Program-made: the position numbers and the translations under genes
Part shown: piece by piece, positions 1-6,759 of the stretch
How the letters are laid out: every line of letters begins with the position of its first letter
Numbering within the stretch: the first letter of the stretch is position 1
Source of the DNA: Rhodospirillaceae bacterium
GTDB taxonomy: Bacteria > Pseudomonadota > Alphaproteobacteria > MPNO01 > UBA2964
Direction of reading: 5' to 3'
NCBI GenBank assembly: GCA_002712335.1
Contig: PATI01000058.1
Span: 9,089-18,786, forward strand
Length of the DNA: 9,698 nt
Notes under the pieces: generated by a model
Databases searched by the model: none
What the model was told of the DNA's origin: nothing
Seen by the model: the letters and a program-made list of their open reading frames with translations, nothing else

Positions 1-684
1 TGTTTCTGATAGAATTTTTAGGTTGGGACGACCTCGAACCTCTGAATTAAGATAACCCATTGCGGCAGAGAGACGATGATCATCCGGATGGTTTGAAATA
101 GCGCAGGGGAACCAGCCGTCTTCGTAGGGGCCATTTTGATCTTCCAAACGCGATAGCCCTGAATTTTCAAGGGCCACAGTCACAGCATGAGAAAATCCGC
201 ACCATTCGCTCTCTTTTACTCTCCGTATTAAAATAGGACCATCACTACCATGCAATTCGCCCCGGAAATCCTGATCGGATTCAAGCTTCTTAAAATATGG
301 AAGTACTCCATCCCAACCCCAACCTTTCGCACCCAATTCTTCCCATTCATTATAATCTTGCGGTGAGCCACGGTTGGCCATTTGCGCGTTAATACTAGAA
401 CCACCACCAATAACACGTGCCTGCTCCATGAACCTTAGAGGAGATCCACCCTGCAGATTTGAATTATTTTTTACATGACGAATTTTTAAGTTTTTCCAGT
501 GATAATCGGGATTAAAGGCTGCAGCCATTGGATAGGATGATCGAATATCTTCTGGCTCCTTACCTGGATTAAAATCCCTACCCGCTTCAATTAGAAGAAC
601 ATTGCAGCTTTCATTTTCTGTTAACCGGTTAGCCAAAACACAGCCAGCTGACCCGCCTCCTGCGATGATGAAATCAAATCTCAT
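1..684 (-). CDS. GMC-family FAD oxidoreductase, N-terminal part (runs off left edge)
   Basis: The frame is open from an ATG at 684 to the window edge, giving 228 residues of a protein that is normally about 530-550 long. Residues 1-30 form the FAD-binding Rossmann start (MRFDFIIAGGGSAGCVLANRL, with G-G-G-S-A-G as the dinucleotide motif and E33 A34 G35 after the second strand). ARVIGGGSSINAQM near residue 96 matches GMC signature 1, and RGSPQDYNEWEELGAKGW follows as in choline dehydrogenase and alcohol dehydrogenase members. AGGA lies 7 nt before the ATG. Family members oxidise alcohols such as choline, and polyethylene glycol or other small alcohols, with FAD. The substrate cannot be read here because the C-terminal catalytic His region is outside the window. 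The gene starts 34 bp after the ybaN-like stop, so the two probably share a transcript. Family is certain; substrate is unknown. Confidence 0.93.
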   Translation of the reverse strand, partial: MRFDFIIAGGGSAGCVLANRLTENESCNVLLIEAGRDFNPGKEPEDIRSSYPMAAAFNPDYHWKNLKIRHVKNNSNLQGGSPLRFMEQARVIGGGSSINAQMANRGSPQDYNEWEELGAKGWGWDGVLPYFKKLESDQDFRGELHGSDGPILIRRVKESEWCGFSHAVTVALENSGLSRLEDQNGPYEDGWFPCAISNHPDDHRLSAAMGYLNSEVRGRPNLKILSET

Positions 685-718
685 ATTTAAATCCTAAAAT
701 ACAATCTCATTTTAACAA

Positions 719-1093
719 TCAATGCCTCGCTCCAGATGGCCGGCTAGGCCGCGTCAAAATAAAAAGTGCCGGTGGTAATAAAAAAGCACTGACAACTAAT
801 GGCAACACCCAATCATCTGCCACAAATAGGATTATAATAAATAGACTGGCCAACATTGTCGTTATAGCAAGAATTTTTGCCTTAATTGATATAACACCCC
901 ATAAATGCCATGCACGAATGGGAGGACCAAGTTGCGGATGGTTGTAAAGCCAATCATGGAATTTCTTGGAAGTTTTGGAGAAAGCCCATAAGGCAACAAG
1001 CAGAAAGGGGGTTGTTGGCAAACCAGGAACGAATACACCGATTAGTCCTAAGCCAACAAAAGCCCAACCCACCGATAAAAGAAATAATCGCAT
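719..1093 (-). CDS. DUF454 / YbaN-family small inner-membrane protein
   Basis: A 124-residue hydrophobic protein. It shows the DUF454 pattern: an N-terminal membrane helix ending in G-x-I-G-V-F-V-P-G-L-P-T-T-P-F (residues about 17-31), then WAFSKTSKKFHDWLYNHPQLGPPI, then two C-terminal hydrophobic segments (about 70-90 and 94-114) and a basic tail. E. coli YbaN belongs to this family. Its function is not established; it is a predicted inner-membrane protein. GAGG lies 9 nt before the ATG. The gene is 90 bp downstream of the MFS gene ending at 1184 and 34 bp upstream of the GMC oxidoreductase, all on the minus strand, so it may be in one operon with either neighbour. No terminator hairpin is visible in the 90 bp gap. 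Confidence 0.88.
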   Translation of the reverse strand: MRLFLLSVGWAFVGLGLIGVFVPGLPTTPFLLVALWAFSKTSKKFHDWLYNHPQLGPPIRAWHLWGVISIKAKILAITTMLASLFIIILFVADDWVLPLVVSAFLLPPALFILTRPSRPSGARH

Positions 1094-1183
1094 GAAGTTC
1101 TACCTCAAACGGGTTCCAAAATTTCAGGTTATTATTTATTAAACACTAATTGTATCGCGCTTAAAATATACCTCACTATTTTT

Positions 1184-2410
1184 TTAACTTTTTGGCTTTT
1201 GCCCTTGCCCTGGTATCAGAACAATTAACATTGCCAAGAAAGCAAAACCAGCAGCGACAAGGAATACCCCACTACCTAGCCCTTGATCCATAAGCCACCC
1301 ATACAGAACCGGAGTGCCACCTTGTCCAAGAGTATAGCCCAAGGTTACAAAACCAAATGCAGTGCCAACACTACGCGATGGTGAGGCTCGGCGAACCAAT
1401 ATATCCCGAGATGCGTTGTATAATCCTCTCATCAACCCGGCAATCGAAGCCATAAGAAAAACAAGCCACAAAGTTAAATAACCACTACCCATTAAAAGGA
1501 CGCAAAGTGACATGACAGCGAAACAAACAACCACGACAATATACTCCATCCTCACCCAATCAGCGAGCCACCCTCCCGGCAATGATCCAAAAATAGCTGC
1601 AACGAGAAAACACGTTAGGATCGCGCCTGCAATTTCTGGTGAAATATTATTATAAACAATGGGTAAGGCCGGAATTGAAAAGGCCGTAAGACCAGTGCCA
1701 GCTGCAGATGTTAAGACATAGAAACAAAAGAATAAAATCATCGGTCTGGTTAGCATTATTCGCCAATCTGCTTTTTCAGGCAAATTTTTGGATACACCGG
1801 TTTTGCCGTCTTCTTGTGCCACCCGGTTTTGAAAAACCGATCCACAAATAAAAATAAGAAACCCCATTAATACTCCAAGTAAACCAGCGAGAGTTAATGA
1901 AAACTCCCAACCAAATATGCTTCCCAGTGGTACCATGACCACTGGCGCTGCAGCGTAACCAATGGAGCCACCAAAAGTATGAAAAGCAAATGCCCTTCCT
2001 TGATGGCTCTCCCTTACGTTATTGGACAAAATAGAAAAGTCTGCCGGGTGAAAAACTGCATTACCCATGCCAGCAATAAAAAAAGAAACTAACAATACGG
2101 TATAATTGGGGACCATTCCTGCAAGAACTAACGAAAACCCCATTAACATCAAACCACCTATAAGCACTGCGCGGGCACCTATGCGGTCAACCATCAGACC
2201 AATGGGCACTTGTACGATAGCCGTTGCAATAAAATACAATGTCATAGCTATGCCGAGCTCGGTATAGCTGACCCCTAATTCTGGTTGAATAAAGATAAAA
2301 AGAGGGGGCAAAACCAGGTGATAAAAATGGCTGACGAGATGTACGCTACCAATGAGGCCAATCACTGCACGTTCGCGGGGTTCTAACGCAATTCTTACAC
2401 CCGACGTCAT
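1184..2410 (-). CDS. MFS transporter (second of a tandem pair)
   Basis: A 408-residue, 12-helix-like major facilitator. Helix 1 carries HLVSHFYHLVLPPL. Motif A follows helix 2 (GLMVDRIGAR, residues 71-80). A GNAVFHPADFS motif at about 116-126 recalls the G-x-A-x-F-H-P-E motif of fosmidomycin-resistance (Fsr)-type MFS proteins. The second half repeats the motif-A loop as PGGWLADWVRMEY, and the C-terminal helices contain FGFVTLGYTLGQGG. It is clearly paralogous to the gene at 2407-3612. Its ATG overlaps that gene's TGA (ATGA), so translation is coupled; AGTAGG upstream can serve as ribosome binding site. Substrate is unknown: small organic acids, efflux of a drug-like compound or export of an intermediate are all possible. 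Two different but related MFS proteins encoded together might work separately or as a heteromer; this is inference. Confidence 0.93.
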   Translation of the reverse strand: MTSGVRIALEPRERAVIGLIGSVHLVSHFYHLVLPPLFIFIQPELGVSYTELGIAMTLYFIATAIVQVPIGLMVDRIGARAVLIGGLMLMGFSLVLAGMVPNYTVLLVSFFIAGMGNAVFHPADFSILSNNVRESHQGRAFAFHTFGGSIGYAAAPVVMVPLGSIFGWEFSLTLAGLLGVLMGFLIFICGSVFQNRVAQEDGKTGVSKNLPEKADWRIMLTRPMILFFCFYVLTSAAGTGLTAFSIPALPIVYNNISPEIAGAILTCFLVAAIFGSLPGGWLADWVRMEYIVVVVCFAVMSLCVLLMGSGYLTLWLVFLMASIAGLMRGLYNASRDILVRRASPSRSVGTAFGFVTLGYTLGQGGTPVLYGWLMDQGLGSGVFLVAAGFAFLAMLIVLIPGQGQKPKS

Positions 2411-3612
2411 TTTAAATGCCTACTACGAATACCACTATTTAACAGCACAGTTGAAGCACCGATAACCGTGAACACGGCCGATGCGAAGAAAATCATATTA
2501 GGATCAAATTGATCAAAAATATAACCATAGACTATCCCGCCTAACGCCTGGCCGACCGTAAACCCTGTACTTACGAACGCAAATACGGTACCCACTGGTA
2601 AATTTTTAATCACGCTTCTAACCGCGACATCGCGCGTGGCATTAACACCACCACGCATGGCACCCGCTATAAAAAGTGTGATTATTACCATCCAAAATGG
2701 TAATATACTTGTCCCTACAAGAAATATCGCTGAAGCTGCTACACCAAACCCTGATAACATTACAAAATCGAATCTTTTGCTCTTATCAGCCAACATTCCG
2801 CCAGGCAAAATAAGCACAAGGGTACCGATTTGGTAGGCTGTCAGTGCTCCAACGACGGCTAATGCTTGCAGTCCATACAAGGGCTGTAATGCTAAAACCG
2901 AAAATTGGGTTACTCCATAATTACCTAGTGAGGAGAACACATAAAATAAAAAAAATAACATTACCGGTTTTGATACTAGTAAATCTCGCAAACTATCACC
3001 AATTGCCTTCTTTTTCTTGACGTTGGTTCCTTCAGTTATACAACCAGCCGACATGGTTATTAAAATAGCGATGGCAACACCCAATATTCCAAGAATTATC
3101 ATGGCACTGCGCCAATCACCTGTGTACAAAAGTAATCCAGCCAAAGGTGCCCCTATAATAAACCCGATTTGTCCCGAAAAATTATGGATTGAAAAAGCTC
3201 GACCGATCCGATTTTGATCAACAGAGGCATCCAATAATGAGTAGTCAGCCGGATGAAAAACAGAATTACCAATACCAGCTATTGCCATTAAAACAATGAG
3301 CATCAAGAAAGAGGAAGCTAGAAATCCAATAAAAAAAATAGCTAAAGAATTTAATAATAATCCAAATATCAATACTCTTCGTCCACCTATCCGCTCAACA
3401 ATTAAACCCATTGGCGTTTGAAAAAGGCCAGTCATTACCGAATAAATTCCAAGCGACAGTCCCCATTCGAATGCGCTTATTCCGAAAAATCCCATCATGG
3501 AAGGTGCTAAAGGTGCAAACGCTATCCAATATAGATGACTTAACATATGTGCAAATCCAATTAGACTTATGGCTTGCACCTCCCTTTTAGGAAAGCCTGC
3601 TACAGCTTCCAT
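2407..3612 (-). CDS. MFS transporter (first of a tandem pair)
   Basis: A 401-residue major facilitator. It opens with KREVQAISLIGFAHMLSHLY, carries motif A as GLIVERIGGR (residues 69-78), then GNSVFHPADYSLL at about 115-127, and the second-half loop PGGMLADKSKRF. The charged cytoplasmic loop near residues 195-207 (EGTNVKKKKAIGD) separates the two six-helix halves. The ATG is preceded by GGAG with 8 nt spacing. It aligns along its length with the downstream MFS1 (motif A, FHPAD and the C-terminal GFTVGQ block), so the pair probably arose by duplication. It diverges from the plus-strand dehydrogenase cluster across 343 bp, which makes a shared regulatory region and shared substrate possible but not shown. 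Confidence 0.93.
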   Translation of the reverse strand: MEAVAGFPKREVQAISLIGFAHMLSHLYWIAFAPLAPSMMGFFGISAFEWGLSLGIYSVMTGLFQTPMGLIVERIGGRRVLIFGLLLNSLAIFFIGFLASSFLMLIVLMAIAGIGNSVFHPADYSLLDASVDQNRIGRAFSIHNFSGQIGFIIGAPLAGLLLYTGDWRSAMIILGILGVAIAILITMSAGCITEGTNVKKKKAIGDSLRDLLVSKPVMLFFLFYVFSSLGNYGVTQFSVLALQPLYGLQALAVVGALTAYQIGTLVLILPGGMLADKSKRFDFVMLSGFGVAASAIFLVGTSILPFWMVIITLFIAGAMRGGVNATRDVAVRSVIKNLPVGTVFAFVSTGFTVGQALGGIVYGYIFDQFDPNMIFFASAVFTVIGASTVLLNSGIRSRHLK

Positions 3613-3636
3613 TTTTAGTTCTCCACCTAATATTGA

Positions 3637-3816
3637 TTAAATTTGAGGCCGGCAGACAGAGTGTCGAAAAACTTCGTTAAGGGTAAGCTCAGTTCCGTAA
3701 TATTTCAACGGCATAGACTTATATAGTTTATATTTTTCATAAAGCCGCAACACTTCTCCGCTACGCAGACCCTGAAGAGCATATGGGATTTTAAAGGAAA
3801 ATACATGTATTCTGGC
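3637..3816 (-). pseudogene. Remnant of a family-3 (amino-acid type) solute-binding protein, C-terminal end
   Basis: A minus-strand frame of 59 codons, open from a TAA at 3817-3819 to a TAA at 3637-3639, and without a proper start. Its middle reads PYALQGLRSGEVLRLYEKY followed by a proline-containing stretch and TELTLNEVFRHS. This resembles the end of polar amino-acid ABC binding proteins (GltI/HisJ superfamily), where a helix of the type 'L..L..SGE...LY.KW' is followed by 'P.........L...F'. The usual ~250 residues before it are absent, so if the match is right this is a truncated relic. It ends 24 bp before the MFS start codon and so lies under that gene's upstream region. The match is by eye over a short stretch; chance coding-like sequence is the alternative. 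Confidence 0.4.
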
Positions 3817-3955
3817 TTACGCCTAATAGTTGTCCACTCCGGCTATTTAACGCAGAAGGTGAGATAAAACACCAAAATTTCACGACTGGTATGTGTTGTA
3901 TGTATCAGGTTTTAAATTAATCTTTCAAGAAGATTGGTAACTAGGGAGAATTCAA
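3817..3955. other. Intergenic upstream region of the dehydrogenase cluster
   Basis: This is the rest of the 343 bp divergent gap. No gene, RNA gene or convincing -35/-10 pair was found on either strand. The only supported element is the GGGAGA ribosome binding site at 3944-3949, 6 nt before the ATG at 3956. A 12-bp palindrome, AATACATGTATT, lies just inside the neighbouring remnant (3800-3811) and could be an operator, but nothing else supports that. Confidence 0.4.
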
Positions 3956-4879
3956 ATGACCATAAAAAATATTGGCTTTATTGGAATAGGAAATATGGGT
4001 TCAAGGATGGTACCTCACATCGCGTCTACCGGAGTTTCCATACATATATATGACATTAATGAAGAGGCGAGCTCTAACCTAGCGCGTACTCATAATAATA
4101 TTGTCGCGGAGAACAACGCTGCTGCAGTCGCAGAAGCCGCTGATGCAGTAATTACCATGCTACCTGCTGGTCCGGATGTAAAAGAGTGTGCTTTAGGAAA
4201 AGCCGGCCTCCTTGAAGGATTCTCTAAAGGAGATATCCTTATAGATATGAGCTCCTCCCAGCCTTGGATGACTTTAGCCTTGTCCAAAACACTGGAAAAA
4301 AAGGGGATTCATATGATAGATGCGCCCGTCTCCGGTGGGACGTTGGGAGCCAACAATGGCACCCTTACTTTAATGATCGGAGGTCCGGATAATATAGTTG
4401 AACAATGTCTCTCCGTACTTGATCCCATGGCATCCCATATATATCGCACTGGTGACGTTGGCTCAGGTCATGCTTTGAAGACATTAAACAATCTACTTAG
4501 CGGCTTGAACACCGTTGCTGCAGCGGAGACATTAATGATTGGGACACGTTTTGGTTTAGATCCAAGTGTAATGTGCGAGGTGATAAATGAATCGACAGGA
4601 ATGAATTCTGCCACTAAACGCAACATGAGGCAGCAAGTAATTTCCAGAGAGTTTGGTGGAAGCTTTGCATGGGACCTAAAATTCAAGGACTATAAAATTG
4701 CTATGGAACTAGCCCGCGTCACAGAGACACCCGTACCCTTCACTGCTCTGGGCTTTCAGCTCTATGAGGCAGCTAATACTTGGATTGGTGATACTGCAGA
4801 AAAACAAAGTGTTGAATGGGTTCGATGGTATGAGCACTTTGTAGGGTCAGAAATTCGTTCACCCGCCAACGATTCTTAA
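3956..4879 (+). CDS. Beta-hydroxyacid dehydrogenase (3-hydroxyisobutyrate dehydrogenase superfamily)
   Basis: A 307-residue soluble NAD(P)-dependent dehydrogenase of usual family length. The Rossmann motif GIGNMG sits at residues 10-15, with D33 at the end of the second strand where NAD-preferring members carry an acidic residue. The substrate-binding signature DAPVSGG is at 122-128, and the catalytic lysine is K175 in GHALKTLNNLL, with N178/N179 following; a second conserved K244-D245 is in the C-terminal helical domain. The family oxidises or reduces C3-C5 beta-hydroxy acids and semialdehydes (3-hydroxyisobutyrate, tartronate semialdehyde, threonate); the exact substrate cannot be told from sequence. 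RBS GGGAGA, 6 nt spacing. It leads a same-strand trio with a VOC protein 63 bp downstream and a RidA-family protein, suggesting a small carbonyl or hydroxyacid pathway. Confidence 0.93.
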   Translation: MTIKNIGFIGIGNMGSRMVPHIASTGVSIHIYDINEEASSNLARTHNNIVAENNAAAVAEAADAVITMLPAGPDVKECALGKAGLLEGFSKGDILIDMSSSQPWMTLALSKTLEKKGIHMIDAPVSGGTLGANNGTLTLMIGGPDNIVEQCLSVLDPMASHIYRTGDVGSGHALKTLNNLLSGLNTVAAAETLMIGTRFGLDPSVMCEVINESTGMNSATKRNMRQQVISREFGGSFAWDLKFKDYKIAMELARVTETPVPFTALGFQLYEAANTWIGDTAEKQSVEWVRWYEHFVGSEIRSPANDS

Positions 4880-4942
4880 TTTGAAATAGTTGCATCCGAT
4901 CACAGAAAAATTAAAAATAAACTAAAAAAAAGGAAAACTAAG

Positions 4943-5329
4943 ATGGCAAAGAGCCAACTGAGGCATATCGCAATATCGGTTCCTAATAAAGACACCGCGG
5001 CAAAGTTTTATGAAGAAACTTTTGGACTGGAACGTGTTTCCGAATCCAGGGTTGCAACACGATTAACTGATGGGGTCATGAATCTAACACTCCTTCAATT
5101 TGAAACTCAAGAAGACGCAGGCGACAATCGAGGAAAGGATTTTGTTGGCCTACATCACTTTGGTTTTTGGGTTGATGACGCGGAAGCTTCTATCGCGGAT
5201 GTAGAACACCATGGGGGTGAATACCATCCCGGGCCGAAAGAGACAAAAAATGCGGAGGTGAAATTTTGTGATCCTAATGGGATTATATTTGATATCTCTA
5301 CCCATGGCTGGGATGGCGCCAAACGTTAG
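4943..5329 (+). CDS. VOC-superfamily (glyoxalase/dioxygenase fold) protein
   Basis: A 128-residue single-domain vicinal oxygen chelate protein with two beta-alpha-beta-beta-beta modules. Module 1 begins LRHIAISVPNKDTAAKFYEETFGLE (H8 is a likely metal ligand). Module 2 begins GLHHFGFWVDD (H72) and ends in DPNGIIFDIS, where the metal-binding glutamate of many relatives is replaced by D117. Members include glyoxalase I, methylmalonyl-CoA epimerase, bleomycin-resistance proteins and ring-cleaving dioxygenases; the reaction here is not predictable. AGGA lies 8 nt before the ATG in an AT-rich leader. It lies 63 bp after the hydroxyacid dehydrogenase and 4 bp before the RidA-family start, which implies one transcript and linked function. 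Confidence 0.9.
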   Translation: MAKSQLRHIAISVPNKDTAAKFYEETFGLERVSESRVATRLTDGVMNLTLLQFETQEDAGDNRGKDFVGLHHFGFWVDDAEASIADVEHHGGEYHPGPKETKNAEVKFCDPNGIIFDISTHGWDGAKR

Positions 5330-5333
5330 TATA

Positions 5334-5723
5334 ATGAAACGTTCGTATCTTTCCTCAAAATATCAACGTTCCCGTTCCTATTCACCTGCGGTAATAACAG
5401 AAGGGGGAAAAACTGTTTGGCTTGCGGGTCACCTAGCATGGCAGGACAAAACCGGCAATTCCCTGGAAAATGATTTCGATGGTCAAGTGCGTTGTATATT
5501 CGAAAATATTGGAAATACCCTAAATGAGGCAGGCGGCACTCTCTCAGACATTGTTACAATGACAATATTTTTAACTAATGTCATGAACAACACTCGTTTT
5601 GTTGAAATTCGTAAAGAATTTTTTGTCGATCCGAATTTTCCTGCATCAACTCTTGTAACCGTTGCCGCCCTAAATCGACCGGATTTATTAATAGAGATTA
5701 ATGCTATCGCAGTAATTGATTAA
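5334..5723 (+). CDS. RidA/YjgF-family protein lacking the deaminase arginine
   Basis: A 129-residue Rid protein when started at the ATG at 5334, the usual length for this trimeric family. Conserved parts are SYSPAVITEGGKTVWLAGHLAW near the N-terminus, the helix FENIGNTLNEAGGTLSDIVTMTIFLT, and the C-terminal strand LLIEINAIAV with the conserved glutamate. RidA hydrolyses reactive enamines/imines such as 2-aminoacrylate through an arginine in P-A-R-x-x-V; here the position reads NFPASTLVTV, so Arg is replaced by Ser. That places it with Rid subfamilies not expected to have standard enamine deaminase activity. The frame is open further upstream to 5268, but those extra residues overlap the VOC gene and look unlike the family. 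The start at 5334 follows the VOC stop by 4 nt with no good Shine-Dalgarno, consistent with coupled translation. Confidence 0.9.
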   Translation: MKRSYLSSKYQRSRSYSPAVITEGGKTVWLAGHLAWQDKTGNSLENDFDGQVRCIFENIGNTLNEAGGTLSDIVTMTIFLTNVMNNTRFVEIRKEFFVDPNFPASTLVTVAALNRPDLLIEINAIAVID

Positions 5724-5753
5724 TCAAGGGTTAATTATATATTGTACAATTAA
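5716..5753. terminator. AT-rich palindromes between convergent genes, possible bidirectional terminator
   Basis: Two inverted repeats fill the 32 bp gap between the Rid and carbamoyltransferase stop codons. TTGATTAATCAA (5716-5727) is a perfect palindrome spanning the Rid stop. TTAATT (5731-5736) pairs with AATTAA (5748-5753) around a centre containing ATTGTACAAT. The placement suits transcription ends on both strands, but the stems are nearly free of G and C and no clean T tract follows, so this is weak. Confidence 0.3.
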
Positions 5754-5755
5754 GA

Positions 5756-6667
5756 CTAATCCCGACCAATCAAGGCAACAAGTAATGCCATTCTTACATG
5801 CAGCCCATATTTAACCTGCCTAAAGTAGGCTGATCGTGGATCTGAGTCTAGTTCTATAGGTATTTCGCCAACCCGAGGGAGAGGGTGCATCAAGACAAGA
5901 TTCTTTTTTGCAAGATTCATGTCCGAGCGGGTAACTGAATAGGAAAAATCTATTTCCAATTCGTCAGAAAAGCGTTCTTTTTGCACTCGTGTTACATAAA
6001 GTATATCAGTGTCCGCAATCACCTCGCCTAATTCTCTGTGTTCCGTATCATTTTTATGAAGGTAAGATCTGGGCAAGCTCAACTCCAGTGGCGAGACTAG
6101 GTTAATTTTAACATCATACATTCGCAATAATTTAGTAAGGCTATGAACCGTTCTGCCGTGCTTAAGATCTCCCATCAGAGTCACATTCAGCCCATTTAAT
6201 CCATCACGTTCTTTTGAAATTGTGTAAAGGTCCAATAAAGCTTGGGTCGGGTGTTCACCAGCTCCATTACCGGCATTAATAATAGGAACAGAGCTTACTG
6301 AAACGGCACGTTCTGTTGCATCTTCGTCATAATGCCTTAGAACCAACGCATCGGTGAAACTTTCCAAGGTACGAATTGTATCCTCTAATGTTTCTCCCTT
6401 AGTAACTGATGAGTAGTTAACTTCGTTGATAGGTATAACACTGCCCCCAAGTCGGGTCATTGCTGCATGAAAGCTTGAAGATGTCCGAGTAGAGGGCTCA
6501 TAAAACAAATTAATTATTGATTTGCCTGTAAGCGGCATTGTCCTACCCACAGATAATCTGTCGGCTAAAGAAAAAATTTCATCAATGTCCGGCTTTTTGA
6601 ATTGGTCAACTGATACAACGGCTCTCCGCCAAGGAAGGCTAATATCATTTGTGTAATAGGTATCCAA
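5756..6667 (-). CDS. pyrB: Aspartate carbamoyltransferase catalytic chain, TTG start
   Basis: A 303-residue cytosolic enzyme that joins carbamoyl phosphate and L-aspartate, the first committed step of UMP synthesis. The carbamoyl-phosphate site FYEPSTRT is at about 55-62, the 80s-loop lysine is K90 in TKGET, and the later active-site blocks are LRHYDED (R111), GEHPTQ (H139, Q142), GRTVHS (R172), TRVQKERF (R227, Q229) and MHPLPR (260-265); all catalytic residues known from E. coli PyrB are kept. The residue after STRT is Ser where many homologues have Arg. The start is TTG at 6667: an in-frame TAG lies at 6674-6676, no ATG is nearby, and GGAG sits 9 nt upstream. No pyrI or pyrC is adjacent. 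It resembles the plant/E. coli HPLPR class rather than the HPGPMNRG class I recall for alphaproteobacterial pyrBC operons. A second or acquired copy with a different cellular job is possible. Confidence 0.93.
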   Translation of the reverse strand: MDTYYTNDISLPWRRAVVSVDQFKKPDIDEIFSLADRLSVGRTMPLTGKSIINLFYEPSTRTSSSFHAAMTRLGGSVIPINEVNYSSVTKGETLEDTIRTLESFTDALVLRHYDEDATERAVSVSSVPIINAGNGAGEHPTQALLDLYTISKERDGLNGLNVTLMGDLKHGRTVHSLTKLLRMYDVKINLVSPLELSLPRSYLHKNDTEHRELGEVIADTDILYVTRVQKERFSDELEIDFSYSVTRSDMNLAKKNLVLMHPLPRVGEIPIELDSDPRSAYFRQVKYGLHVRMALLVALIGRD

Positions 6668-6676
6668 CTTCGACTA

Positions 6677-6680
6677 CTCC
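6677..6680 (-). promoter_or_regulatory. Ribosome binding site deciding the TTG start of pyrB
   Basis: The minus strand reads GGAG, then 9 nt, then TTG. An in-frame TAG lies between the two, so the gene cannot start any further upstream. Confidence 0.6.
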
Positions 6681-6694
6681 AACAACCAATTGAG

Positions 6695-6722
6695 ATTATC
6701 TAGATACTGCAGTATTTGTCGA
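6695..6722 (-). promoter_or_regulatory. pyrB: Sigma-70-like promoter of pyrB
   Basis: On the minus strand TCGACA (6717-6722) and GATAAT (6695-6700) are separated by 16 bp. Each hexamer matches the -35 (TTGACA) or -10 (TATAAT) consensus at five of six positions. The predicted transcript would begin near 6688 and give a leader of about 20 nt containing the GGAG. The -35 hexamer lies inside one palindrome and the spacer inside another (6704-6731). Confidence 0.55.
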
Positions 6723-6731
6723 ATCGACAAA
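6704..6731. repeat. Two abutting perfect palindromes over the pyrB promoter (candidate operator)
   Basis: ATACTGCAGTAT (6704-6715) is a perfect 12-bp palindrome. TTTGTCGAATCGACAAA (6715-6731) is an 8-bp inverted repeat around one central base. They share base 6715. The second contains the -35 hexamer and the first fills the -35/-10 spacer, the classic position for a repressor. Without a T tract it does not look like a terminator for the tusA transcript arriving from upstream, though a hairpin role cannot be excluded. Confidence 0.5.
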
Positions 6732-6759
6732 CTCAAGTTCTTTATTTGTAAAAAATACC

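Noticed and set aside
3800..3811. Palindrome AATACATGTATT as an operator for the divergent genes
   Set aside because: A single 12-bp AT-rich palindrome without nearby promoter elements is weak; kept only as a note in the intergenic entry.
5268..5333. N-terminal extension of the RidA-family protein
   Set aside because: The extra residues overlap the VOC gene in another frame, are unlike Rid N-termini, and would exceed normal family length.
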